From assembly GCF_000719345.1 (NCBI RefSeq), contig NZ_JOFX01000036.1, positions 7,915 through 71,914 of the forward strand: 64,000 nt of DNA, in the 5' to 3' direction. The DNA is from Streptomyces sp. NRRL F-2664 (GTDB lineage: Bacteria > Actinomycetota > Actinomycetes > Streptomycetales > Streptomycetaceae). Shown piece by piece: positions 46,377 to 54,952 of the stretch. Both the position numbers and the translations under genes were made by a program. The notes beneath the pieces are model-generated. The model worked only from the letters and a program-made list of their open reading frames with translations. It was not told the origin of the DNA and did not search any database. The stretch's first letter is position 1, and each line of letters starts with the position of its first letter.

Positions 46377-46640
46377 ATGACCGAGCTGTTTCAGGAACTG
46401 CTGGTCGAGGAAGCGGACGAGGAGCTCGGATGGCAGGAGCGCGCCCTGTGCGCCCAGACCGACCCCGAATCCTTCTTTCCGGAGAAGGGCGGCTCCACCC
46501 GCGAGGCGAAGAAGGTCTGCCTCGCCTGCGAGGTCCGGTCCGAATGCCTTGAGTACGCCCTCGCCAACGACGAGCGGTTCGGGATCTGGGGCGGCCTGTC
46601 CGAGCGCGAGCGCCGCCGCCTGAAGAAGGCAGCCGTCTGA
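46377..46640 (+). CDS. whiB: WhiB, iron-sulfur sporulation-septation regulator
   Basis: 87 residues. Cys25, Cys48, Cys51 and Cys57 (C-Xn-CxxC-X5-C) bind a [4Fe-4S] cluster; GIWGG at 69-73 and the basic ERERRRLKKAAV tail contact DNA and partner. From residue 17 the sequence is, as I remember it, essentially identical to S. coelicolor WhiB (SCO3034). WhiB acts with WhiA to trigger septation of aerial hyphae and growth arrest. GAGGGG precedes ATG 46377. The N-terminal 16 residues are acidic. Mycobacterial WhiB2 sits in the same neighbourhood. Confidence 0.97.
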   Translation: MTELFQELLVEEADEELGWQERALCAQTDPESFFPEKGGSTREAKKVCLACEVRSECLEYALANDERFGIWGGLSERERRRLKKAAV

Positions 46641-46751
46641 CACCCCCCGGAGCACCACCGCCCCGGCAGCCGCAGCACCCCGCACGACATATCCGAATAT
46701 CCGAGCAAGACCTCTCCGGCACGACGCACAGCCGGACGAGGAGCACCGCAC

Positions 46752-46792
46752 ACGGTCCGCCTCCTGCACCTTCCCCGCAGGAGGCGGACCGT
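46752..46792. terminator. whiB terminator
   Basis: Perfect 16-base arms 46752-46767 and 46777-46792 around a nine-base loop, followed by TGCTGT. It isolates whiB from the downstream glycosyltransferase gene. Confidence 0.85.
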
Positions 46793-46881
46793 TGCTGTGG
46801 CAGCCGTTAGGGTGGGGCGCTGTCCAGCAGCCTCCGAGGGCACACCACCCCCGGACCCCCCGCCGGAGGGCCCGTACCGCG

Positions 46882-49800
46882 ATGTCCCTGCACAGCCAGT
46901 CGACGGCCTCCTACCAGGCCCCCGACACACCAGAGTTCCCCCGGCACGTCGTCACCGCCGTCCTCGTCGCCCACGACGGCGCCCGCTGGCTGCCCCGGAC
47001 GCTCGCCGGCCTCCTCGGCCAGGAACGCCCCGCGCAGAACCACGTCGCCGCCGACACCGGCAGCGCCGACGAGTCCGCCCGCCTCCTCACCGAGGCCCTC
47101 GGCGACGACCGCGTCCTCCACCTCGCCCGCCGCACCGGATTCGGCACCGCCGTCGACGAATGCGCCCGCACCGCAGGCACCCTGGGCCCCGAGGACCTCC
47201 CGTACCTCAAGCGCCCCAGCGGCTGGGACCCCGTCAGCCGCACCTGGCGCGACGACGCCTACGACCTCCCCGACCTCCCCCACGGCGAACCCGTCCAGTG
47301 GCTCTGGCTCCTGCACGACGACAGCGCCCCCGAACCCGACGCCCTCACCGAACTGCTCCGCGTCGCCGACGAGAACCCCGACGCCGCCGTCATCGGCCCC
47401 AAACTGCGCGGCTGGTACGACAAGAAGCAGCTCCTCGAAGCAGGCGTCACCATCGCCCGCAGCGGCCGCCGCTGGACCGGACTCGACCGCCGCGAACAGG
47501 ACCAGGGCCAGCACGACCAGGTGCGCCCCGTCCTGTCCGTCTCCACCGCCGGCATGCTCGTCCGCCGCGACGTCTACGACGAACTGGGCGGCTTCGACCG
47601 GCGTCTGCCCCTCATGCGCGACGACGTCGACCTGTGCTGGCGTGCCCAGAGCGCCGGCCACACCGTCCTCGTCGCCCCCGACGCCGTCATGCGCCACGCG
47701 GAGGCCTCCGCCCGCGAACGCCGCACCATCGACTGCGCCGGCCGCACCACCGCCGGCCCGCACCGCGTCGACAAGGCCGGCGCCGTCTACACCATCCTCG
47801 CCAACAGCTCCGGCCGCGCCCTGCCCTACGTCCTGCTGCGCGTCGTCCTCGGCACCGTCCTGCGCACCCTCGCCTACCTGATCGGCAAAGCCCCCGGCCA
47901 GGCCGTCGACGAGATCACCGGCCTCCTCGCCACCCTGCTGCGCCCCGGCCGCCTCCTCGCCGCCCGCAGGGCCCGCCGCCGGCCCGCCGTCCCCGCCTCC
48001 GAACTGCGCGGGCTCTTCCCCCCGCCCGGGGCCTCCCTGCGCGCCAACGCCGACCAGCTCGCCGGCTACTTCGGCGGCGACCGCCACACCGACCCCGCCC
48101 CCGCCGGCCGGCACGGCGGCGGCAGCATCCTGGCCGCACCCGGCGAGGACGGCGACTACCACGAGACCGAGCGCTTCGCCCGCCTCAAGCGGATCGCCCG
48201 CAACCCCGCACCCCTCCTCCTCGCACTGCTCCTTCTGGTCTCCGTCGCGGCCTGCCGCGCCCTGATCGGCGGCGGCTCCCTGATGGGCGGCGCCCTGCTG
48301 CCCGCCCCCGACAGCGGCCTCGACCTCTGGAGCACCCACACCGACGGCTGGCACCCCGTCGGCACCGGCTCCACCGCCTCCGCCCCGCCCTACCTGGCCG
48401 CCCTCGGCGCCCTCTCCACCCTGCTGTTCGGCTCCACCCAGGCCGCCCTGACCCTCCTGCTCGTCGGGTCCGTCCCCCTGGCCGGCCTCACCGCGTACTT
48501 CGCCTCCCGGCCGCTCGTCGAATCCCGGCTGCTGCGCGCCTGGGCCGCCACCGCCTACGCCTTCCTCCCCGCCGTCACCGGAGCCCTCGCCGGCGGCCGC
48601 CTCGGCACCGCCGTCCTCGCCGTCGTGCTCCCCCTCACCGCCCGCTCCGCCGTCGCCGCCTTCGACCTCGGCGAAGGCGCCACCGCCGGCGACCAGCGGG
48701 GCGGCCGGCGTGCGGTGTGGACGTACACCCTCCTGCTGACCCTGGCCACCGCCTTCACCCCGCTCGTCTGGCCGCTCGCCGCCCTCCTCGGCACGGCCGC
48801 GCTCGTCCTGCGCCGCGCACAGTGGAAGACGTACGGCCTCAGGCTGCTCGCCACCCTCGCCGTCCCCCTCCTCGTCCTCGCCCCCTGGTCGCTGGGACTG
48901 CTCACCCACCCCGGCCGCTTCCTCCAGGAGGCCGGACTGCCCTACGGAGCCGGTTCCGCCGGCGCCCTGGACCTCCTCGGCATCAGCCCCGGCGGCCCCG
49001 GCACCGGCGCCCGCCTGCTGCTCGTGGGGATCGTCCTCGCCGCCCTGGCCGCCCTGCTCCGCTCCGACCGGCAGTTCGCCGTCCGCACCGCCTGGGCCAC
49101 CGCCCTGGCCGCCCTCCTCCTCGCGGTCCTCGCCAACCGCACCGCCTGGGCCGGCCCCGCCACCCTCGTGTACGGACTCGCCCTCCTCGCCGCCGCCACG
49201 GTCGGCGCCGACGGCGCCAAGCACCGCGTCGCCGCCCGCAACTTCGGCTGGCGCCAGCCCGTGGCCGCCCTCATCGCCCTCGCCGCGGCCGCCGGCCCGC
49301 TCATCGCCGCCGCCACCTGGATGGTCGCCGGCGCCGACGGCCCGCTGCAGCGCCGCGACCCCGTCCAGGTGCCCGCCTTCGTCGCCGACGCGAGCGGCGA
49401 CGACAACCAGACCCGCACCCTGCTGCTCGACCCCGACGGGCCCGCCGAGGTCTCCTACAGCCTCGTCCGCGGCCCCGGCGGCCGCCTCGGCGACGCCGAG
49501 ATCACTGCCCGCACCGGCGACGACCCCCGCCTCGACAAGGTGGTCTCCAACCTCGTCGCCGGCTCCGGCGCCGACCAGTCCAGCCAGCTCAGCGCCTACG
49601 CCATCCGCTTCGTGATGTTCCGCCCCGGCGGACCCGAGGACATCCGCCGCGTCCTCGACGCCACCCCGGGCCTGAGCCGCCGCCACCAGCAGGACGGCAC
49701 CGCACTGTGGGGCGTCGAGCCCTGGCTGCCGCGCGCCGTGATCGTCCCCGCCCGGCAGGGCGAGGCCCCGATCCCCGTCGCCGCCGGCCCCGTCGAGGCC

Positions 49801-50532
49801 CACAGCACGATCCCCGCCGGCGAGGCCGGCCGGGTCCTGCGCATCGCCGACCGCGCCGACGCCGGCTGGCAGGCCACGCTCGACGGCAAGCCGCTCAAGG
49901 CCAAAACCCTCGACGGGTGGGCCCAGGGATTCGAACTCCCCGCCGCCGGAGGCCGCCTCGACCTCGTCCACGAGGGCTCCCTGCTGCGCACCGCCTGGAA
50001 CTGGACCCAGGGCCTGCTCGCCCTGGTCCTGCTGGTCATGGCGCTGCCGGGACGGCGGGCCCGGCTCGACGACGACCTGCCCGAGGAGGAGGCCGCCGCC
50101 ACCTCCCGCCCCGGCCCGGGCGAGACCGGCGAAGGCCGCCGCGCGCGCAGGCTCCGCGCCGGGGCCGAGGCGGACGCCGCCCCCGGCCCGGTGGAGACCG
50201 CGGTCGCCGCCGACCCGTACGCGCAGATCCCCGCGCAACCGGTGTACGGCGAGGACTCCTACGCCTACCAGCCGTACGACGGCCAGGGCGGCTACATGTA
50301 CGAGCCGCAGGAGCCCCAGCACCCCCAGGAGCACCAGCAGCAGTACCCGTACGAGCAGCAGTACTCCGGATACGAGCAGCAGGGCGAAGGCGCCCACGAC
50401 ACCCCCTACCCGCAGCAGCACCAGCAGCACCCCCAGCACCAGCCGTACCCGTACGCGCCCTACGAGCCGTACCCACCCCACGACGTCCACCCCCAGCACG
50501 AACCGCGTCCTGACGGGAGCACCCAGCAGTGA
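46882..50532 (+). CDS. Giant GT2 glycosyltransferase with polytopic membrane domain
   Basis: 1216 residues. N-terminal GT-A domain (about 20-300: VTAVLVAHDGARWLPRTLAG, WLWLLHDDSAPEPDAL with the DxD-like DDS, GPKLRGWYD, STAGMLVRRDVYDELGGFD, MRDDVDLCWRAQ). About 12-14 membrane helices (roughly 310-850), an extracytoplasmic beta-rich region with a conserved WQATLDGKPLKAKTLDGW, a final helix, and a 130-residue tail rich in Gln, Tyr, Pro and His. It probably transfers sugars to a lipid carrier and takes part in export of an envelope glycan. ATG 46882 follows GGAGGG; TAGGGT at 46808-46813 may be its -10. Coupled by GTGA to the next gene. Confidence 0.85.
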   Translation: MSLHSQSTASYQAPDTPEFPRHVVTAVLVAHDGARWLPRTLAGLLGQERPAQNHVAADTGSADESARLLTEALGDDRVLHLARRTGFGTAVDECARTAGTLGPEDLPYLKRPSGWDPVSRTWRDDAYDLPDLPHGEPVQWLWLLHDDSAPEPDALTELLRVADENPDAAVIGPKLRGWYDKKQLLEAGVTIARSGRRWTGLDRREQDQGQHDQVRPVLSVSTAGMLVRRDVYDELGGFDRRLPLMRDDVDLCWRAQSAGHTVLVAPDAVMRHAEASARERRTIDCAGRTTAGPHRVDKAGAVYTILANSSGRALPYVLLRVVLGTVLRTLAYLIGKAPGQAVDEITGLLATLLRPGRLLAARRARRRPAVPASELRGLFPPPGASLRANADQLAGYFGGDRHTDPAPAGRHGGGSILAAPGEDGDYHETERFARLKRIARNPAPLLLALLLLVSVAACRALIGGGSLMGGALLPAPDSGLDLWSTHTDGWHPVGTGSTASAPPYLAALGALSTLLFGSTQAALTLLLVGSVPLAGLTAYFASRPLVESRLLRAWAATAYAFLPAVTGALAGGRLGTAVLAVVLPLTARSAVAAFDLGEGATAGDQRGGRRAVWTYTLLLTLATAFTPLVWPLAALLGTAALVLRRAQWKTYGLRLLATLAVPLLVLAPWSLGLLTHPGRFLQEAGLPYGAGSAGALDLLGISPGGPGTGARLLLVGIVLAALAALLRSDRQFAVRTAWATALAALLLAVLANRTAWAGPATLVYGLALLAAATVGADGAKHRVAARNFGWRQPVAALIALAAAAGPLIAAATWMVAGADGPLQRRDPVQVPAFVADASGDDNQTRTLLLDPDGPAEVSYSLVRGPGGRLGDAEITARTGDDPRLDKVVSNLVAGSGADQSSQLSAYAIRFVMFRPGGPEDIRRVLDATPGLSRRHQQDGTALWGVEPWLPRAVIVPARQGEAPIPVAAGPVEAHSTIPAGEAGRVLRIADRADAGWQATLDGKPLKAKTLDGWAQGFELPAAGGRLDLVHEGSLLRTAWNWTQGLLALVLLVMALPGRRARLDDDLPEEEAAATSRPGPGETGEGRRARRLRAGAEADAAPGPVETAVAADPYAQIPAQPVYGEDSYAYQPYDGQGGYMYEPQEPQHPQEHQQQYPYEQQYSGYEQQGEGAHDTPYPQQHQQHPQHQPYPYAPYEPYPPHDVHPQHEPRPDGSTQQ

Positions 50533-52016
50533 AGCAGCGCGCACCCCTGACGCTCGCGGCCGTGACCGCGGCGCTGGCCGCCCTCACCGGCGTCGCCGCC
50601 CTCACCGCGCCCGACCCCGCGGCCGGGCCGTCCGACGGCCGGCCCGCGGCCGCCTCGGCCCGGATGCCGGTGGAACGCTCCCTGCTGGTGTGCCCGGGGC
50701 CGAGCTCCTCGGACATCGCGGAGACCACGTACACCTCCTTCACACCCGGCGGACCCGCCGGCGCGGGCAAGGGCTCGGCCCGGCTGCTCGGCGCCAACAA
50801 GGACGCCAAACCGGTCGTGGAGCCCAAGGAACCCGGCAAGCCCGTCGGCGCCACCGCCAACGGAGCCGACGCACCCGCCCTCACCGGCAGCGCCGACGGG
50901 TCCCTCGCCCCCGGCTGGACGGCGCAGCTGACCACCAAGGTCTCCGTCGGCCGCGCCCGCGGCGTGCTCGGCGTCGGCTGCACCGCGCCCGGCACCGACT
51001 TCTGGTTCCCCGGGGTCAGCACCGCCAAGGGACGCGAGGACTACGTCCACCTCACCAACCCCGACGACGCGGCCGCCGTCGTCGACATCACGCTCTTCGG
51101 CCCCGACGGCATGGCCAAGGCCGAGGCCGGCGCCGGCGAGAACATCCGCGTCGACGCCAGGTCCACCAAGACCGTCCTGCTCTCCTCCCTCCTCCCGGCC
51201 ACCCAGCTCGCCGACGCCACCGCGCACGTGACGACCCGCGCCGGCCGTGTGGGGGCCTCCGTGCAGGTCGCCGAGGAGAACGTGGGCGCCGACTGGCTGC
51301 CCGCGTCCACCGACCCGGCGGGCTCACTGGTGCTCCCCGGCATCCCGGCGGACGCGGCCTCCGTACGCCTGGTCGCCTTCGTGCCGGGCGAGGAGGACGC
51401 GGACCTCAAACTGCGCCTGGCCGGGCCGGGCGGCCCCATCAACCCGGCCGGCAGCGAGCAGCTGCACGTCAAGGGCGGGATGACCGCGGTCATGGACCTC
51501 AAGGACCTGACCCGTGGCGAGCCCGGTTCGCTGATGCTGACCCCCAAGGACCCCGGGAAGGCCACCCCCCTCGTCGCGGCGCTGCGCGTGGTCCGCGGCA
51601 GCGGCACCAAGCAGGAACTGGGATTCATCCCGGCCACCGGCCCGGTCGGCGCCCGGGCGACCGTCGCCGACAACCGGCCCGAGGAGAACGCCACCCAGCT
51701 GTCGCTGACCGCACCGAGCGCCGAGGCGAAGGTCAGGGTGACGGCGTCCCCCGGCACCGGCGGCGGCGAAGCGGCCTCCCAGGAGGTCACGGTCAAGGCG
51801 GGCACCACCCAGACGCTGACGCTGGCCCCCGCCGGCGGGAAGGGCTCCTACGCCCTCACCGTCGAGACCCTCTCGGGCGGACCCGTCCACGCGGCCCGCA
51901 CCCTCGCCCTCGCCGGCGACGGCATCCCGATGTTCACCGTCCAGGGCCTCTCCGACGACCACTCCACGGTGTCCGTCCCCAAGGCCCGCCAGGACCTCTC
52001 CGTCCTGACCGGGTGA
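50529..52016 (+). CDS. Exported DUF5719-family protein
   Basis: 495 residues. GTG 50529 overlaps the glycosyltransferase stop as GTGA. N-terminal signal sequence (LTLAAVTAALAALTGVAAL) and then a long beta-rich extracytoplasmic chain with repeated Ig-like segments (VHLTNPDDAAAVVDITLFGP, STKTVLLSSLLPATQLAD, PLVAALRVVRGSGTKQELGF). No membrane anchor at the end. Two Cys lie in VCPGPSSS and GVGCTAPG. The pairing with the giant glycosyltransferase is the usual context of DUF5719, and it probably acts with it in the cell envelope. Molecular role unknown. Confidence 0.8.
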   Translation: MKQRAPLTLAAVTAALAALTGVAALTAPDPAAGPSDGRPAAASARMPVERSLLVCPGPSSSDIAETTYTSFTPGGPAGAGKGSARLLGANKDAKPVVEPKEPGKPVGATANGADAPALTGSADGSLAPGWTAQLTTKVSVGRARGVLGVGCTAPGTDFWFPGVSTAKGREDYVHLTNPDDAAAVVDITLFGPDGMAKAEAGAGENIRVDARSTKTVLLSSLLPATQLADATAHVTTRAGRVGASVQVAEENVGADWLPASTDPAGSLVLPGIPADAASVRLVAFVPGEEDADLKLRLAGPGGPINPAGSEQLHVKGGMTAVMDLKDLTRGEPGSLMLTPKDPGKATPLVAALRVVRGSGTKQELGFIPATGPVGARATVADNRPEENATQLSLTAPSAEAKVRVTASPGTGGGEAASQEVTVKAGTTQTLTLAPAGGKGSYALTVETLSGGPVHAARTLALAGDGIPMFTVQGLSDDHSTVSVPKARQDLSVLTG

Positions 52017-52054
52017 CGGTCCGGCCCCCGCCGCGCCGGACCGCCCGACCCCGG

Positions 52055-52534
52055 TCAGTCCTGGCCGTAGCGGGGGTCCACCGTCTCCGGCGTGAGGCCC
52101 AGCAACTCCGCCACCTGCTCCACCACGACCTCGTGGACCAGCATCGCCTTCTCGTCGCGCGACTTCGTGCGGATCTCCACCGGCCGCCGGAAGACCACGA
52201 TCCGGGCCGGCCGCCCCTGCCGGGACTCCGACACCGCGCCCAGCGGCACCGCCTCGTCGTTCCACCCGCCGTCCGGGCCGCCCGGCGGCCCCGGCACGTC
52301 GCCGACCAGGAACTCCACGTCCGACAGCTGCGGCCAGCGACGCTCCAGCCGCTCGACGGAGTCCCGTACCAGGTCCCCGAACAGCTCCGCCCGGCTCGCC
52401 GCCAGAGGCACCTGGGGAGGGGCCAGCGGACCGCGCATCCCCCGCCCGTGCCGGTCCCGCCGGCGCGTTCTGGGCTCGACAGGACCCCCCGCGGGGGGCT
52501 CGGCGGGGCACGGGGGCAGAGGGGTGTCCGTCAC
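52055..52534 (-). CDS. Zincin-like metallopeptidase family protein
   Basis: 159 residues. The basic, Pro-rich N-terminus precedes a domain with FGDLVRDSVERLERRWPQLSD, RIVVFRRPVEIRTKSRDEK and LVHEVVVEQVAELLGL. The family (Zincin_1/DUF1025) normally shows HExxH; here the second His is replaced (HEVVVEQ), so zinc binding is doubtful. GTG 52534 is six bases from TACCCT (52546-52541), leaderless spacing. Divergent from DUF3499 over 90 bases. A homologue (Rv3259, from memory) sits beside whiB2 in M. tuberculosis. Confidence 0.78.
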   Translation of the reverse strand: MTDTPLPPCPAEPPAGGPVEPRTRRRDRHGRGMRGPLAPPQVPLAASRAELFGDLVRDSVERLERRWPQLSDVEFLVGDVPGPPGGPDGGWNDEAVPLGAVSESRQGRPARIVVFRRPVEIRTKSRDEKAMLVHEVVVEQVAELLGLTPETVDPRYGQD

Positions 52535-52624
52535 CCCCGCAGGGTAGCTCCGAGGGCGACACGGGGGAGGGAGCAGCGGTGGAGTCGTCGCGGCCCGGTC
52601 AAGAGTGCGGTACCGTCCAACGTC

Positions 52625-52999
52625 GTGAGCCTTGTACGTCGCTGTTCGCGCACCGCGTGCGGCCGCCCTGCCGTCGCGACACTGACGTACGTCTACGCCG
52701 ATTCGACCGCAGTTCTCGGCCCGCTCGCCACCTACGCCGAACCCCACTGCTACGACCTGTGCGCCGAGCACTCGGAGCGCCTCACCGCCCCGCGGGGCTG
52801 GGAGGTCGTCCGGCTGTCCGACGGTTCCGGTCCGTCCCGCCCGAGCGGTGACGACCTCGAAGCCCTGGCCAACGCCGTGCGCGAAGCCGCGCGCCCGCCG
52901 GGCCGCGCCGCCGGGTCCGGTGGCACCGGCACGGGCGGCCGGGCCACCGGCGAGACCCGCCGCGGACACCTGCGCGTCCTCCGCTCGCCCGATTCCTGA
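52625..52999 (+). CDS. DUF3499 family protein
   Basis: 124 residues. Two Cys pairs, RRCSRTACGRPA and HCYDLCAEHSERL, look like a zinc ribbon; TLTYVYADSTAVLGPLATYA joins them. The C-terminal half is Gly/Pro/Arg-rich and probably disordered. Function unknown. GTG 52625 lies eight bases from TACCGT (52611-52616) with no ribosome site, suggesting a leaderless mRNA. Conserved next to manB and whiB in actinobacteria. Confidence 0.82.
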   Translation: MSLVRRCSRTACGRPAVATLTYVYADSTAVLGPLATYAEPHCYDLCAEHSERLTAPRGWEVVRLSDGSGPSRPSGDDLEALANAVREAARPPGRAAGSGGTGTGGRATGETRRGHLRVLRSPDS

Positions 53000-53077
53000 C
53001 GCTCGGGTCATCTGGGGTGCGGCCGCGGGTTCAGGGTAGGTTTGCCGAACCCGCACAGAACCTCAGGAGGGCAGGCA

Positions 53078-54451
53078 GTGGCCGCAGATCTTTCGAACAT
53101 CGTCAAGGCGTACGACGTGCGCGGTGTCGTGCCGGACGAGTGGGACGAGTCCCTGGCGGAGCTGTTCGGTGCTGCGTTCGTCGAGGTCGTGGGCGGGTCG
53201 GCGATCGTGGTGGGACACGACATGCGCCCGTCGTCGCCGGGGTTGTCGGCGGCGTTCGCGCGGGGCGCGGCAGCGCGCGGCGTCGACGTGACGCTGATCG
53301 GCCTGTGCTCGACGGACCAGCTGTACTACGCGTCGGGGTCGTCGGGCCTGCCGGGCGCGATGTTCACGGCGTCGCACAACCCGGCCCAGTACAACGGGAT
53401 CAAGATGTGCCGCGCGGGCGCCGCGCCGGTGGGTCAGGACACGGGCCTGTCGCAGATCCGCGGCCTCGTGGAGCGCTGGCTGGACGAGGGCGGTGCCCCG
53501 GCGGCGGCGGAGGGCACCGCGCCCGGAACGGTGACGGAGCAGGACTCCCTGAAGGGCTACGCGGCGCATCTGCGCTCGCTGGTGGACCTGTCGTCGATCC
53601 GTCCGCTGAAGGTGGTGGTGGACGCGGGCAACGGCATGGGCGGCCACACCGTGCCGACCGTGTTCGAGGGCCTTCCCCTCGACGTGACGGAGATGTACTT
53701 CGAGCTCGACGGCACCTTCCCCAACCACGAGGCGAACCCGCTCGACCCGAAGAACATCGTCGACCTGCAGGCCCGCGTCCTGGCGGAGGGCGCCGACCTC
53801 GGCATCGCCTTCGACGGGGACGCGGACCGCTGCTTCATCGTGGACGAGCGCGGCGCGGGGGTCTCCCCGTCGGCGATCACGGCGCTGGTCGCGGCGCGGG
53901 AGCTGGCCCGCAACGGCGGCTCGGGCACCGTGATCCACAACCTGATCACCTCCTGGTCGGTGCCGGAGGTCGTCCGCGAACACGGCGGCACCCCGGTGCG
54001 TACCCGGGTGGGCCACTCCTTCATCAAGGAGGAGATGGCGAAGACGGGTGCGATCTTCGGCGGCGAGCACTCGGCGCACTACTACTTCAAGGACTTCTGG
54101 AACGCCGACACGGGCATGCTGGCCGCGCTCCACGTCCTCGCCGCCCTCGGCGGCCAGGACGGGCCGCTCTCCGCTCTGGTGGCCTCCTACGACCGCTACG
54201 AGGGCTCGGGGGAGATCAACTCGACGGTGGCGGACCAGGCGGGCCGTCTGGCGGCGGTGAAGGAAACCTTCGGCGGTCGCGAGGGCGTGACCCTGGACGA
54301 GCTGGACGGCCTGACGGTCACGGGCGGGGACTGGTGGTTCAACGTCCGCGCGTCGAACACCGAGCCGCTGCTGCGTCTGAACGTGGAGGCCCGCGACGCC
54401 GACACCCTGGCCCGCGTCCGCGACGAGGCCCTCGCCCTGATCCGCGCCTGA
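53078..54451 (+). CDS. manB: Phosphomannomutase/phosphoglucomutase
   Basis: 457 residues; interconverts mannose-6-phosphate and mannose-1-phosphate. Active-site phosphoserine in FTASHNPAQYNGIK, metal loop IAFDGDADRCF, sugar-binding GGEHSAHYYF and the phosphate-binding VRASNTEPLLRLN. GTG 53078 follows AGGAGG. It opens the mannose activation group (manB, SIS protein, manA) with the pyrophosphorylase at 28 kb providing the last step to GDP-mannose. Confidence 0.96.
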   Translation: MAADLSNIVKAYDVRGVVPDEWDESLAELFGAAFVEVVGGSAIVVGHDMRPSSPGLSAAFARGAAARGVDVTLIGLCSTDQLYYASGSSGLPGAMFTASHNPAQYNGIKMCRAGAAPVGQDTGLSQIRGLVERWLDEGGAPAAAEGTAPGTVTEQDSLKGYAAHLRSLVDLSSIRPLKVVVDAGNGMGGHTVPTVFEGLPLDVTEMYFELDGTFPNHEANPLDPKNIVDLQARVLAEGADLGIAFDGDADRCFIVDERGAGVSPSAITALVAARELARNGGSGTVIHNLITSWSVPEVVREHGGTPVRTRVGHSFIKEEMAKTGAIFGGEHSAHYYFKDFWNADTGMLAALHVLAALGGQDGPLSALVASYDRYEGSGEINSTVADQAGRLAAVKETFGGREGVTLDELDGLTVTGGDWWFNVRASNTEPLLRLNVEARDADTLARVRDEALALIRA

Positions 54452-54456
54452 CATCG

Positions 54457-54488
54457 GGCCGGCCCGCGCCTTTCGGCGCGGGCCGGCC
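54457..54488. terminator. Terminator after manB
   Basis: Perfect 14-base arms (54457-54470, 54475-54488) with loop TTTC. Confidence 0.8.
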
Positions 54489-54500
54489 ATGTCGGCCCCC

Positions 54501-54554
54501 CGGCGTTTGAAGCGCGGGTCCGGGCAGTCCGTCAAAGGCGCTCCCTGCGGGAGC
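54501..54554. repeat. Second copy of the dispersed intergenic element
   Basis: CGGCGTTTGA followed by GCGCGGGTCCGGGC resembles the right arm and flank of the element at 10740-10788. A CTCCC-TGC-GGGAG stem follows at 54541-54553. Degenerate copy. Confidence 0.4.
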
Positions 54555-54700
54555 CCCGCCGCCCGGACCGGCCGGTGAGGCCCGAGCGGTCCCAGCCCCC
54601 GACGCGGCCGATCCACCCCCGCCCGCCCCGGGCCGCACCGGCGGAGCCCCAGGGGTACGCTGACCACGCCCCACCCGCATCCCCGAAGGGAACCCGCCCC

Positions 54701-54883
54701 ATGCCGCTCGAAGCCGGCCTCCTGCAGATCCTCGCCTGCCCCGCCTGCCACGCGCCGCTCGAGGACAAGTCGGCCGACGAGACCCCCGAGCTGCTCTGCA
54801 CCGGCCAGGACTGCGCTCTCGCCTACCCGGTGCGCGACGGCATTCCGGTCCTCCTCGTGGACGAGGCCCGCCGCCCCGCCTGA
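54701..54883 (+). CDS. Trm112-family zinc-ribbon protein
   Basis: 60 residues. Two Cys pairs (ILACPACHAPL and LLCTGQDCALAYPV) and YPVRDGIPVLLVDEA match the bacterial Trm112/YcaR fold. In eukaryotes Trm112 activates methyltransferases; the bacterial role is unclear. GAAGGG lies before ATG 54701. It sits between manB and the SIS/manA genes and may be cotranscribed with the latter. Confidence 0.88.
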   Translation: MPLEAGLLQILACPACHAPLEDKSADETPELLCTGQDCALAYPVRDGIPVLLVDEARRPA

Positions 54884-54952
54884 CCGCCGCCCGCCCGACC
54901 GCACCGCGCCACGCGCAGACAGGTTCCCGTCACCCAACAGCCGGAGGCCGCC

